64,000 nt of DNA from Solen grandis (Eukaryota > Mollusca > Bivalvia > Adapedonta > Solenidae), in contig CM037778.1 of the NCBI GenBank assembly GCA_021229015.1, positions 13,917,294-13,981,293 on the forward strand, written 5' to 3'. The translations under genes were made by a program, and so were the position numbers. Below the pieces are notes generated by a model. It was given only the letters and a program-made list of their open reading frames with translations, ran no database searches and was not told the DNA's origin. This document shows, one piece after another, positions 1 to 11,305 of the stretch. The stretch's first letter is position 1. Every line of letters starts with the position of its first letter.

Positions 1-1090
1 ACTGAACAATGTGTGTAATTTTACACCAGCATGTAGATGTATTCGGGAAGTGCTCGTTGATTTACGCAGGTTTACGTCTCATTTTGGAGTAAAATAATCT
101 ATACATATATATTGTATTTGTATTACCGTGATATTTGGAAATGATTTACGCTGTAGTAGTTTGAATCAAAATGAAAACAAACATCGATGAATTAGTATGA
201 CTTCAAGGGGAGTATTCATTACTGAATATGACTACAAGGTATTTGCTTTAATGTCACACTGTGCTGTCTGTAATTTTATATGACCTGGCATTGAATTGTT
301 CCTTTCTAAATATGTTCTTATTTCATCTCAAAAGAAACATAGGACTTGTTCCTTCAATAAACTAAGACCTATTAAACATTGTTAGATTATTAGGTCTTTG
401 CACTAAACTGTTTTATTTGCATCACTTTTATAAACTGGTTTGTATTGTCCACTTCGTAAACCGGTATTAATTATACATCGCCAAGACTCATCAACGAGAT
501 GAGTAATCAGTTAACCGGAAGTAAATGTCATAATTAATCATATGTGTTTAATAAAATCATGATGATGTAAAAATAATAATAATATTAATAATTATATTAA
601 AAATAATCCATGACATGGATATACTCATATCTTCTACTATAGTTTTAAATCATGTTTTATTTACTGATTTTAATTACATTTTTTGTATCCTATAATGCAC
701 CTCATTCTCTCAAATACGCATCGCAATTCACCTTTCAACACGAGCACTCTTACCTGCATAGGAACGTCCGGATCATGGGTAACCAACCCAATAACCGCCT
801 TCTTTCCTTATTTCAAATTGCTAGATTTTCGTATACAAGCCCTCATCTGAAAAACATGAATAACTGCCATATTTTTTGACGGAAGTCACTTGAATTTTTC
901 AGGACTTTTTGCACATTAAAGTCCTCGGCATTCATACAATTTTCGACTTCATACATCAACTTGCTGATATTATATGAATTTTTTAATAATTCTTGCTTGA
1001 ATATGCATATCGTCACAATCACGTGACCAAACAAATATTCCTGGCAGTATACATCACTTCATTTGTAAGCTTGTTTATCCTAAAAATTGG
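1..1090. other. AT-rich non-coding
   Basis: No coding frame, RNA gene or recognisable repeat. Downstream of the last identified EGF exon on the minus strand, so it may be intron or 3' region of that gene. Confidence 0.4.
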
Positions 1091-1093
1091 TTC

Positions 1094-1617
1094 ATGTTTG
1101 TCAGTGTTAGATAGCAGATACTGTTTGTCATTGTTAGATAGCAGATACTGTTTGTCATTGTTAGATAGCAGATACTGTTTGTCAGTGTTAGATAGCAGAT
1201 ACTGTTTGTCAGTGTTAGATAGCAGATACTGTTTGTCAGTGTTAGATAGCAGATACTGTTTGTCAGTGTTAGATAGCAGATACTGTTTGTCAGTGTTAGA
1301 TAGCAGATACTGTTTGTCAGTGTTAGATAGCAGATACTGTTTGTCAGTGTTATATAGCAGATACTGTTTGTCAGTGTTAGATAGCAGATACTGTTTGTCA
1401 GTGTTAGATAGCAGATACTGTTTGTCAGTGTTAGATAGCAGATACTGTTTGTCAGTGTTAGATAGCAGATACTGTTTGTCAGTGTTAGATAGCAGATACT
1501 GTTTGTCATTGTTAGATAGCAGATACTGTTTGTCAGTGTTAGATAGCAGATACTGTTTGTCAGTGTTAGATAGCAGATACTGTTTGTCAGTGTTAGATAG
1601 CAGATACTGTTTGTCAT
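1094..1617. repeat. 27-bp minisatellite, about 19 copies
   Basis: Tandem units around GTCAGTGTTAGATAGCAGAT plus ACTGTTT, almost identical, with a T variant (GTCATTGTT) at both ends of the array. Because 27 is a multiple of three and the unit lacks stops, several frames stay open across the array on both strands. Those frames are a by-product, not genes. Confidence 0.95.
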
Positions 1618-2747
1618 TTTTCATCAATTCAAGGACCATGACTCCAAAGTGTCTTTAACAATCTGGTCCAGTCTTAGACAGGGGTATAAAAAAGGCTCAT
1701 AAAAAGTTTGTTGTTGATCACTTAATTCTCCAATTGGAATATCTGGATAAAGGAGAATACTGTTTGTGTTGTAAAATATTGTCAGATGTAAGGCATTAAA
1801 AGGCAGTAAATGACAAGTTTTGAAAGCCTAGCACATTGAATTTCAAAATTCATTTTAACAACTACACTTTTGTGTGTGTTTTTAGTATCTAAAAAAAACG
1901 ATAACGAAAAGCAATATGACTATGAAATCATCAAGAATACTTGATCACTTCAAAAATGCATTTTTTTTTTTTTAAAAAAGGGGGTTGGAAGGAAAATTTT
2001 TACTTAATTTAATATATGTTTCGGCTATACGCACCTGCATATTGCTACTGAATAACCACAGTAACACATACCTGCCGCAGCGCATCAAATCAGTTGTTCA
2101 TGCGACATTATAAACGCAATTTTTTCATTATTTGTTATCTATTTTTATTCATATTCCGCCAACAAGTTTCATTATATATAAGTGATATCTACAAATTTAA
2201 CATTAATTGTATGTTAGATGCCAAAGTAAATAAAATTTGAATAAGGCTGGTGATAAAGTTAAATGTGCAAACATGCCATCGAATGAAAAGTTAAAAATTT
2301 TCGCGATTGTCAAATTTGTCAGCATATGGACAATACACCTAAATTTTACTAAAATTCAAGTTTATGGAGGGTAGAATGTGTGAGAAGATCATTTTTTTAG
2401 CTGGCACAAAAGACTTTAAGATGGTGATGATGAGATAACAGAAAGGAAAGTTAGGTTTAGCTACATGTGTAGTTGCGTGCGATGTCATAAATGCCACGTG
2501 TAATTTGTTTTCATGTGCCAGGTTGCGTAACCTTTGTTATTTGCAATTGTCATAGAATTGTTAGTTATCATCATATTTTATTGATTTTTTCACTATATGT
2601 AGAGGACATGTTCCAATGTATGTAACTTAAAAAAAAAACATGGATGTGAATGGTATGGCCACAGTCCTATTTATTTTTAAAAACCTGTGTGTTGAGTTCC
2701 AAGTATTTATATGAGTTCTAGACCAGCTCCACCACACAGATACCTAC
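1618..2747. other. Non-coding, AT-rich
   Basis: No feature recognised between the minisatellite and the last EGF exon. Confidence 0.4.
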
Positions 2748-2873
2748 TGATACAGGTGCGACCATCGTCATGGAGACGGGAGCCAGGCGGACAGACACAC
2801 TGGAATCCACCGTATGTGTTCCGACAGCGGTACTGGCACTGTCGACCCTGTGCAGTGGCGCATTCATCCTTGT
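2748..2873 (-). CDS. Calcium-binding EGF exon
   Basis: Acceptor CTGTCAG|AC, 126 bp, phase 1-1, with donor A|GTAGGT at 2748/2747. It encodes DKDECATAQGRQCQYRCRN, then TYGGFQCVCPPGSRLHDDG and RTC: all six cysteines, plus the D-x-D-E-C and aromatic/Gly positions of cbEGF domains. It is paralogous to 4630-4755 and is the last exon I can identify; the 3' end of the gene probably lies beyond the left edge or in 1-2700. Confidence 0.8.
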
Positions 2874-3799
2874 CTGACAGAAGAAGAGTGAAAAACATAC
2901 ATGCACATATTTTTTATATTACATAAAAAGTTGTTCAATACATCTTTAATTTAATAGTTTAATACAGTTCATATAAAATTAACGTTAAATGTACATGCGA
3001 GTTGTTCTATGATTGTTCTAAGTGTATCATAAAAGAACTATTGTGTTAAACTTCACATACTAGAAATGTGTAATCTCAAACTTAAAAAATCTTCTTAAAG
3101 ATCTGTAAGTCATGTTTCATATTGAACTACATAAACCTTAAATGATAATTTCAAAATAATAAGAGTTATTGTTACTGATAGAACTCCTTATTTCCATGCT
3201 TCATTCAGGATTCAAGTAAGTTCTATCACAACTGTCTTTCACAGAACAAAATCAGGAAATTACATTTAGTGGTATACATATAAATATACATGAAGTGTAC
3301 AAATCATTCAGTTTCTTCTTCAAAATTGCTGATGTTGTATTAAAAGTATTACATTATTTTTTGTCCAACTTGTATTTAGTTATTTAATGGCACTCATTCA
3401 TGCTAACTCTTAATTCTGAAATGAACCAGTACTGGAAATGAAGCACCTGTAAGGAACTCATCTAAATCACGCTGAGAAACCCACAGAGTTCAAGGCCAGT
3501 GTCAAACTGGGGACGCACAGGTTTCTGCTCTGATGTCTTCATGAACATGTGTTCTTTTGTATCAAAACCCCTAGTACCGATTTCATATTCATGATAATTC
3601 TCCAATTTTAAACACAGTCAAATTTCAAGTACCAGTAACATATTATCATTAAAACCCATCTGCAACTAACCATTAAATAATATGGTAAAGATTACACAAA
3701 TAACTGGTTCAAATAATAGACAGTGTTTAAATGTGTCTTATGTTTTGTACACCAAGGTGAAAATATTCCAATAACTCACAATAAGGGAAAAATAAGTGC

Positions 3800-3899
3800 A
3801 AGCAGTCAGCTAGTTCAGTCAGTAGGAACATTCACCCTATGAACAAAAGGCCCTGGGTTTGAATTTGGTCAAGCACATAATTTTCTCACAAGTGAAACA
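3800..3899 (+). repeat. Degenerate tRNA-derived SINE head
   Basis: Contains a decayed A-box-like stretch (AGCTAGTTCAGTCAGTAGG) and a B-box-like stretch (GGGTTTGAATTTGG), followed by CACATAATTTTCTCAC. The layout matches the better preserved copy at 44525-44615 (CACATTTTTCTCACCC). Confidence 0.55.
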
Positions 3900-4351
3900 T
3901 ATGTCCCAGTAGATAGTAATTATGTCTATGCCTCACAAAACATAGCATCTGTGTAGAAATTACCTATTTTCCCAAATATTGGTCTTCAACACTGATTTTT
4001 GTTTCAAATTCTGAACCATACAGATACCACAAAATTTGGATTTGTGTAAGCATGAAGCCACATTGACAAGGGAGGATTTCCTACGACTATAATTATACTT
4101 TTTATTATAACACCGTGGCATGAGTGGTACATCCATAAAGTGTGTTTAAGAAACTAATACAGTAACCTTGATTGGTAATTGTCATAGGATCATATCCAAG
4201 ACTACTTGCCTGGTGTAATAATGTAAACGAGTTTACAAAAAAGATATCAGCCTTATGTACACACTGATTCTATCATTGAATAACATGGTTGTTGGGATGT
4301 GGAATCAAAGTAAAGATTTGCTTGTAAAAAATAATCATCAGTAAATGTTAC

Positions 4352-4447
4352 CTGACTGACAGAAGTCCCCCTGGAAGCCTGTTGGACACTGGCACCGCCC
4401 CTCTCTACACTGCCCGCCATTCAGGCAGTCTGGCATACAACCTTGCT
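4352..4447 (-). CDS. EGF-like domain exon
   Basis: Too short to appear as a long open frame, but bounded by a clean acceptor (TTCCCAG|AG) and donor (TCAG|GTAAC). At 96 bp, phase 1-1, it encodes GCMPDCLNGGQCREGRC then QCPTGFQGDFCQ, a full EGF-like domain very close to the one at 5365-5457. No lesions are seen. Confidence 0.8.
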
Positions 4448-4629
4448 CTGGGAACAAACAAACATTTGATTATATCATACATACTGATCATAAGCAGAAA
4501 TTATTAAGACATAAACAACAAACAGAACAAAACACTTTATTTAAAATGGTCTATTATAAAGTAATAAACAACTATGGTGGTAAATATATAAAACAGGTGT
4601 AAATAGTATACATGCATGTCTTCAGGTAC

Positions 4630-4755
4630 CTGTTCAGGTGGTTCCGTCTGTGTTCAGCAGGTGCCCCCGGGGACAGGTACACTGGTATCCCCCGAAAGTG
4701 TTCTCACACCGGTACTGACAGTGGCCCCGGGGCAGGGTCTGGCACTCATCTACAT
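4630..4755 (-). CDS. Calcium-binding EGF exon with TGA at the sixth cysteine
   Basis: Acceptor CTTCAG|AT and donor ACAG|GTACCT give 126 bp, phase 1-1, the same as 2748-2873. It starts with the calcium-binding consensus DVDEC and continues CQYRCENTFGGYQCTCPRG to NTDGTT. The codon for the sixth Cys is TGA (4634-4636) where the paralogous exon has TGT. This is a single-base nonsense change at a domain-defining residue. Confidence 0.75.
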
Positions 4756-5134
4756 CTGAAGCACAGAGGGAATGGCTGGAGGTATCAAGTACATGATGCA
4801 GTGTGTTATACACAATGTATAATGACCTACTGTAGGTAGGGTTGACATCTTTCACAAATATACATGTACTGTCAAAAATAACATAAAACACTTATAGATA
4901 TAATATGTGCCTTTGGTACACACCTAAATTTCTTTCATAGGATTTTCTTTAAATTTCATATACACATGCATGTGGTAAACATAATTAAATTTCTTAAGGT
5001 AAAAATAGTTTGATTTAATATTTGAGTTATACCCCCAACTAATCAACTTTGTGCAACAAATTTGGTTGAGGGACATGTGGTGATCATTTTGTCAAAATGA
5101 TATTAAATTCTGATCCATGGTTTTATAACAGAAT

Positions 5135-5355
5135 AGTTTAAAGAATTTTTTAGGTTATCATGGCAATCACAGTTCTGCTTAAATCAAGTTTACCATAAAA
5201 GAATCATTAATGCCAAGTTTCATTAAATTCTGCCTAGATGTTTTAGAGGAGGTGTCTTTTAAAGCATATTGTAAACATAGCACAAAGGATGACAGCAGCA
5301 GTGGTGTCATCACAATGTCTCCCTTAGAGCATGTTGTGCTCAAGCAGGAAATAAT
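5135..5355 (+). repeat. Decayed 3' part of a helentron-like non-autonomous element
   Basis: Aligns by eye with 8630-8840: a GTTATCATGGCAATCACAG block, then GCCAAGTTTCATTAAATTC, GTTTTAGAGGAGG, a degraded microsatellite and the terminal GAGCATGTTGTGCTC hairpin. It ends within about 15 bp of the 5365 splice donor. Confidence 0.6.
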
Positions 5356-5364
5356 TATGGTTAC

Positions 5365-5457
5365 CCTGGTGACAGGCAGATCCTGTAACTCCTGTGGGAC
5401 AAACACATGTTCTATTTACACATGTCCCACCATTGGCACAGTCTGGGTTACAGCCTG
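5365..5457 (-). CDS. EGF-like domain exon
   Basis: Encodes a complete six-cysteine EGF-like unit (GCNPDCANGGTCVNRTC followed by VCPTGVTGSAC). Donor CAGG|GTAAC at 5364. The acceptor is a tandem TAGCAG, so the exon can begin at 5457 or 5454 without changing frame; the phase is 1-1. The frame is also open for about 60 codons upstream of the acceptor, so a longer exon cannot be ruled out. It is paralogous to the exon at 4352-4447. Confidence 0.75.
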
Positions 5458-6037
5458 CTAGCAGTAGGTCAAGGTCAAGGTCACATGGCCGCACATCATT
5501 TCCTTTCAAGACAAACACAGTTTCACCATCATTCTCAACATTTATAAAAGTTTAGTTTTTGTTTATCTCTTACTATACATTGCTTCCAGTAAAATAGAGG
5601 TATGTTATGATTAGAGAAATTATTATCAAAATACTGCATAAAATTATTATGTGTTGAAAAATAGCAGTAACAGAAGTGTCAACTCAGCATCTGACAATAA
5701 AAAAAATGACTTCAATAGTATATTGGTATTAGAAAACAACATTATGAAAAAGAAAAATAACTTATATAAAGAGAGACCTATAACTGAAGGCAATGATAAC
5801 AAAATATTCCTGATATACTGCCTTGTCTCAAAAATAGGAAAAGAAAATGAACCTTAGGTAAAGCATGATGCAATGGAAGAGATCATAATAGGACGGGTTG
5901 GGACGGGACAATGGACATGATTCCAATATAACCCCACTCCTTTTTACAATATAATCATATCATTGCCAGAGTACTGTATGGCTAGTGTACAACTTAAACA
6001 AATTTACAAATTTGTAATTTCTTGAAAACTGATTCAC

Positions 6038-7041
6038 TGTCTTGCAGATGTAATCTTTTGACAAAACCATACCAGTTCCACATGGCTGTAGATTTTCTGG
6101 ATCAGGCACGTCGGGAGTGTTATCACCAGGGATGTTGTTACCACCTGGCATGTTATTGTTAACCAACATGAAGCAGCTGGGTCCCCCTAGACATGGCTGT
6201 AGTGGTATCATTCCATTGTCTGGGCCAAACAGAGTGGGCGAGCCGCTGGAGCCCATCTTGTTTCCAGGGATAAACTGGAAACATCCTTCATCACTAGAAC
6301 ATGGGCGGAAAGTATCGGGTGTCATAAATGGATAATGTTGTGGAAGAATGTCCTTGGCAGTTGGATAATGTTCAGATTTTCTGCTTTTGTCAATTATTTG
6401 ATGTACGAGAAAGAAGCATTCTGGACCCTTTTCAAAACATGGTTGTTTTATGATCATAGGCATGTTTGATTTGTCAAGGAAGTGCTGTCCAATGACTGGA
6501 TGTTTCTCATTTGTTTGTGTGTTACTCTTGAATGTTCTGCTTTTGGATGAATTGGACTCTTGAATGGAACGTGTTCTCCGTATTCTATATTTGGATGAAT
6601 TGGACTCTTGAATGGAACGTGTTCTCTGTATTCTATATTTGGATGAAAAGGACTACTGAATGGAACATGTTTTCCATGTTCAACATTTGGATGAATTGGA
6701 CTCTTGAATGGGACATGTTTTCTATATTCTATATCTGGATGAATTGGACTACTGAGTGGAACATATTTTCCATGTTCAACATTTAGATGAGGTGCCTTTG
6801 GGTGTGGAATATGTTCTGGAGATTCACTAATCTTGGTCACCGCTGCAGGGTTGCCATGGAGATACGCCTCCGTTTGGCTGGAAGCCGATATCTTTTGTGT
6901 CTAATACACAGGAGGTACCATGATCCTGAATATCCACCTGGTATCCTGTCTCACAAGGAGACAAACTTGCTGCCGGGTACCTGCCTCTATCACCATGGCA
7001 ACCAACAGTTGATCCTTCCGTAGGGTCAAGGCAGTCTGGAT
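6038..7041 (-). CDS. Large exon with 45-bp coding minisatellite and two frame switches
   Basis: The acceptor TTTAG|AT (7042/7041, phase 1) opens a frame with DPDCLDPTEGSTVGC and CETGYQVDIQDHGTSC down to WQPCSGD, where it stops (TAG near 6829). A second frame (6838 to about 6456) carries five 15-residue repeats of the type HPNIEYGEHVPFKSP. A third stretch, back in the first frame (about 6550 to 6038), carries repeated QPC/RPC modules (KQPCFEKGPECFFLV, RPCSSDEGCFQF, QPCLGGPSCFMLV, CGTGMVLSKDYIC). Either two compensating indels are present or the repeat block is an intron; the only plausible borders I see are weak. A possible donor ACA|GTGAAT lies at 6038, phase 0, which does not match the next exon. 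Confidence 0.55.
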
Positions 7042-7244
7042 CTAAATGACAAACAAACAAAAATCAAATATTAACTTTTGACACAATAAGACTCTGACAT
7101 ATCCTTGAAAACATTCAGTCAGAATAAGAAAATCATTAAAGAAAAATTTACCAAAACCTCACATGGACATAAATGAACATAAATTAAGACCATTGTAAGA
7201 GCAATTAATGTTGCATTTGAATGCTTTATAAGAACATGCCTTAC

Positions 7245-7391
7245 CCAAGTCAGATACACATAAAGGAAGACCATCCTGCAAAACAAGGTTAAAGCCCATG
7301 GGGCACATCAGGTCCAGCTGTTTTGTTTTGCAGACAAATCCTTGGGGTGACCAGTCATCTGGCATGGCCTGGTACCCGTCCCCACACAAAC
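7245..7391 (-). CDS. Cys-module exon, 147 bp
   Basis: Acceptor TTGCAG|GT (7392/7391) and donor TTGG|GTAAGG (7245/7244) give 49 codons, phase 1-1. It encodes CGDGYQAMPDDWSPQGFVC and CPMGFNLVLQDGLPLC, two copies of the Cys-module pattern seen throughout the gene. Confidence 0.7.
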
Positions 7392-7838
7392 CTGCAACAG
7401 ACACGCAAGTAGCTATGACAACAGTCCTTATCATGTCAAGAGATACTGATATTCAAACAATAGGGCCAGAATAACCAAAGATAACTCACCAGAGTACCAT
7501 AAGCATAATTAAAACAATTCAGGGCACATGATTTTACTCAAGTTTACCTTCAGCAGCAACCAGAGAATTCTTAAGTAAGAAAAATAAGTCAACCATTTGG
7601 AGACTTCATTTTTCAAGGGATAAAAAAAGCTTAACCAATTATGGTAGAGGCCATCGAGATAAAAGAGCTGTCACAGTCACCTTGACAAATGCCTGCAAAG
7701 AAAATCACCGACATTAAATCCTGGGTCATGTGTATGGACCATCTCCTTGGACTAATTGTTGCCTTGACTTTCAAGGCTACAAATGTGGATCTTGCATGTG
7801 CCACATATCTGGAAGCCTTTTTGTGCTAAGTTATTTAA

Positions 7839-8842
7839 CAAGAGGCCCATGATGGCCCTAAATCGCTCACCTGAGATAAATGGGTTGACCCAAGGAACAT
7901 CTATACCAATTTATTTTAAAATCTGGCCAGTAGTTTTGAAGAAGATGATTTTTAAAGTTTTCATTTTTTTTTCTTCTTTTTGTTGCCATGGCAACCAGAG
8001 TTCTACATGGATCAAGTTTATTTAAGCAACTTTTGTGAAGGTTGACCCAAGGATCATCCCTGCCAAGTTTAATCAAATTCTGTCCAGTGGTTTCAGAGGA
8101 GATGTTGTTTAAAGGTTTCTCTATATACATATAAGGCAAATAAGCCCCGCCCCTTGCGGCCATGTTTTTTTATGGATCGGAATACTTTTTGCAACTTTGG
8201 TAGAGGTTGACCCAAGCAACATCTGTACCAATTTATTTTAAAATCTGGCCAGTAGTTTTGAAGAAGATGATTTTTAAAGTTTTCATTTTTTTTTTCTTTT
8301 TGTTGCCATGGCAACCAGAGTTCTACATGGATCAAGTTTATTTTAGCAACTTTTGTGAAGGTTGACCCAAGGATCATTCCTGCCAAGTTTAATCAAATTC
8401 TGTCCGATGGTTTCAGAGGAGATGTTGTTTAAAGGTTTCTCTATATACATATAAGGCAAATAAGCCCCGCCCCTGCCGACCATGTTTTTTACGGATCAGA
8501 AAAATTTTAGCAACTTTGGTAGAGGTTGACCCAAGGAACATCTGTACGAAATTATTTTGAAATCTGGCCAGTAGTTTTGAAGGAGATGATTTTTAAAGTT
8601 TTCATTTTTTTTTTCTTTCGGTTGCCATGGCAACCAGAGTTCTGCATGGATCAACTTTATTTCAGCAACTTTTGTAGAACCTCACCCAAGGAACATTCCT
8701 GCCAAGTTTAATCAAATGCTGTCCAGCGGTTTCAGAGAAGATGTTATTTAAAGCAAATTGTTGACGACGCACGACACACGACGACAGACAAAGGGTGATC
8801 ACAATAGTTCACTTTGAGTATGTTGTGCTCTGGTGAGTTGAT
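7839..8842 (+). mobile_element. Helentron-associated (HINE/pearl-like) element, family 1
   Basis: The 5' end CAAGAGGCCCATGATGGCCC (hairpin) is followed by CGCTCACCTGAG. Three body units of about 340 bp follow, each with a GTTGCCATGGCAACCAGAG block, then a short ACG-rich tract and a degraded terminal hairpin ending GGTGAGTTGA. The architecture is shared with 15396-16182, 25205-26759, 28043-28641 and 49960-51163. Assignment to helentron-type elements is inferred from the structure: 5' stem-loop, subterminal inverted repeat, microsatellite, 3' stem-loop, CTAA end, no terminal duplication. Confidence 0.6.
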
Positions 8843-9048
8843 ACCTTGAGTATATCTTAGTTATTTATCAGTTGCCATCAGCAATTCTACCAGGTTTCAG
8901 TGGGCTTTATTGAATATATTTCAAAATATGTTACAGACCTACCCAACGACCCCAATGACCTTGACCTTGGCCATGGCCAAAGCTGTATTCTGTTTAACTG
9001 ATGCAAGACAACATAAACACATAGCTGCACTATGAAATCTGCTCTCAC

Positions 9049-9189
9049 CTGTATCCTGTATGGATGCACACTGGAAGTTACCCTCATCATCAGGAACCAT
9101 AACCTCCCTTGGTCCGCAATCAGTCACAGTGCTCTCCCCTGATCTTCTACAGAAAAATCCTGCACCTTGTCTGACCATCTCCTCTCCAA
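9049..9189 (-). CDS. Cys-module exon, 141 bp
   Basis: Acceptor TTCCAG|TT at 9190/9189 and donor ACAG|GTGAGAG at 9049/9048 give 47 codons, phase 1-1. It contains GAGFFCRRSGE and DCGPREVMVPDDEGNFQCAS. It is the closest paralogue of the exon split by the MULE (18198/12488): same length, same phase and same Cys/VMV spacing, so the pair likely arose by exon duplication. Confidence 0.7.
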
Positions 9190-9558
9190 CTGGAATCAAT
9201 TGGTAACAAAATATGTTAAATTTTTGGACAAAATTAGAAAACACATCAATGGATATGTAAAAGAACCCTTAAGGTTTGTACACATTTTATCTAGCTATGA
9301 ATACTCCCAGCCCTGCCTTTCTGAAGTCATGCAATATATTGTACCTTGCTTGACACTCAGCACAAGAGTAGTTTTCCAACTAAACTTCGAACTGTAAAGA
9401 TAATGCAGGAAACTGCAATTTAAAAATGGGCAGAAGAATACACTAGATGTGGGTGTTCCTCGGAACACTTGTGTCGCCTGCATTTAAGCATGTTTGATGA
9501 AAGAATTGACTAGAAAATCGATCTTTTGACAAACTAGAACTGTCGCCTAAGGGCTTAC

Positions 9559-11190
9559 TAATACCCCCCCGCAAGTGTTTTTGTCAAACATGGCTTTGGA
9601 GCATGAAATCAGAATTCTTGTATGCAACACTCCATCTTAATACGTATATGGAATGGAAATCTAGTGATCCTTTGTAACACATACCTATGGATATACCTAT
9701 GTCTATGGATAAATATCATTAAGATTCACTGAAATCTATCAATGGAAGAAAATTGTAAAACAAATACCATCAAAGGGACATATCTTTAAAACAGGGGGGA
9801 GGGGGGGGGGGGGGGGTAACCCAATGTTATATAGAAAAAGCGCTACTACAATGTCTAAGGTTGAATGACAGCAAGTTTCATTGAAATCCCTCCAGTAGTT
9901 TAGGAGGAGTAGTCTGCAGAAAATTGTAAAAAACATCAAAGGGGCATAACTATAAAAAAGGGAGGTAATCCAATGGGAGGAGTAGTCTGCAGAAAATTGT
10001 AAAGCAAAAATCATCAAAGGGGCATAACTATAATAAAGGGAGGTAATCCAATGTTATATAACTAACACATGCTTCTACAATGTCTAAGGATGAATGGCAG
10101 CAAGTTTCATCAAAATCCTTCCAGTTTTGGGAAGTAGTCGCAGAATTTGTAATGCAAAAATCATCAAAGGGGCATAACTTAAAAAGGGGAGGTAACCAAA
10201 TGATATATAGATAACGCGCTTATACAATGTCTAAGGATCACTGCCAGCAAGTTTCATCAAAATCCTTCCAGTAGTTTAGAAGAAGTAGTCCGCAGAAGTT
10301 TGTAATGCAAAAATCATCAAAGGGGCATAACTTGGTAAATAGGGGAGGTAACTCAATGCTATATAGATGTCTAAGGATCATTGCCAGTAAGTTTCATCAA
10401 AATCCTTCCAGTAGTTTAGAAGGAGTAGTCCGCAGAAGTTTGTAATGCAAAAATCATCAAAGGGGCATAACTTGGTAAATAGGGGAGGTAACTCAATGCT
10501 ATATAGATAACGCGCTGCTACAATGTCTAAGGATCATTGACAGCAAGTATCATTAAAATCCTTCCAGTAGTTTAGGCGGAGTAGTCCGCAGAAGTTTGTA
10601 ATGCAAAAATCATCAAAGGGGCATAACTTGGTGAATAGGGGAGGTAACCAAATGATATATAGATAACGCGCTTATACAATGTCTAAGGATCATTGCCAGC
10701 AAGTTTCATCAAAATCCTTCCAGTAGTTTAGAAGGAGTAGTCCGCAGAAGTTTGTAATGCAAAAATCATCAAAGGGGCATAACTTGGTAAATAGGGGAGG
10801 TAACTCAATGCTATATAGATAACGCGCTGCTACAATGTCTAAGGATCATTGACAGCAAGTATCATTAAAATCCTTCCAGTAGTTTAGAAGGAGTAGTCCG
10901 CAGAAGTTTGTAATGCAAAAATCATCAAAGGGGCATAACTTGGTAAATAGGGGAGGTAACTCAATGCTATATAGATAACGCGCTACTACAATGTCTAAGG
11001 ATCATTGACAGCAAGTTTTCATCAAAATCCTTCCAGAAGTTTAGGAGGAGTAGTCCGCAGAATTTTGTGTCTACAGACGGACGGACGGACAGACGGACGG
11101 ACAGACGGACGGACAGACGGACGGACGGACGGACGGACAACCTGATTCCAGTATACCCCCCCCTAACTTCGTTGCGGGGGGGTATAATTA
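9559..11190. mobile_element. Pearl/HINE-like element, family 3 (poly-C ends), nested
   Basis: The left end TAATACCCCCCCGCAA and the right end TTGCGGGGGGGTATAATTA are inverted copies. About nine body units of roughly 120-150 bp contain CATCAAAGGGGCATAACTTG and CCTTCCAGTAGTTTAG. They are followed by a (GGAC)n/(GACA)n tract (11078-11138) and a strong C7/G7 stem-loop (11150-11185). No protein-coding capacity. Confidence 0.6.
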
Positions 11191-11234
11191 TTGATAAAGC
11201 ATAATCTATTTTGTGAGGTACAAAATAACACCAA

Positions 11235-11236
11235 AT

Positions 11237-11284
<48 letters not shown>

Positions 11285-11305
11285 TTATTTTTTTTTGGGG
11301 GGGGG
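11235..11305. repeat. (CA)n(TA)n then T- and G-rich simple repeat
   Basis: Consecutive CA, TA, T and G runs. Low-complexity sequence with no function implied. Confidence 0.9.

Noticed and set aside
993..1658. Long open frames on both strands over 1.0-1.66 kb
   Set aside because: Entirely produced by the 27-bp minisatellite. Identical 9-residue repeats occur in several frames, with no domain or splice evidence.
6532..6786. Plus-strand frame with WMNWTLEWN-type repeats
   Set aside because: Antisense shadow of the 45-bp coding repeat in the minus-strand EGF gene.
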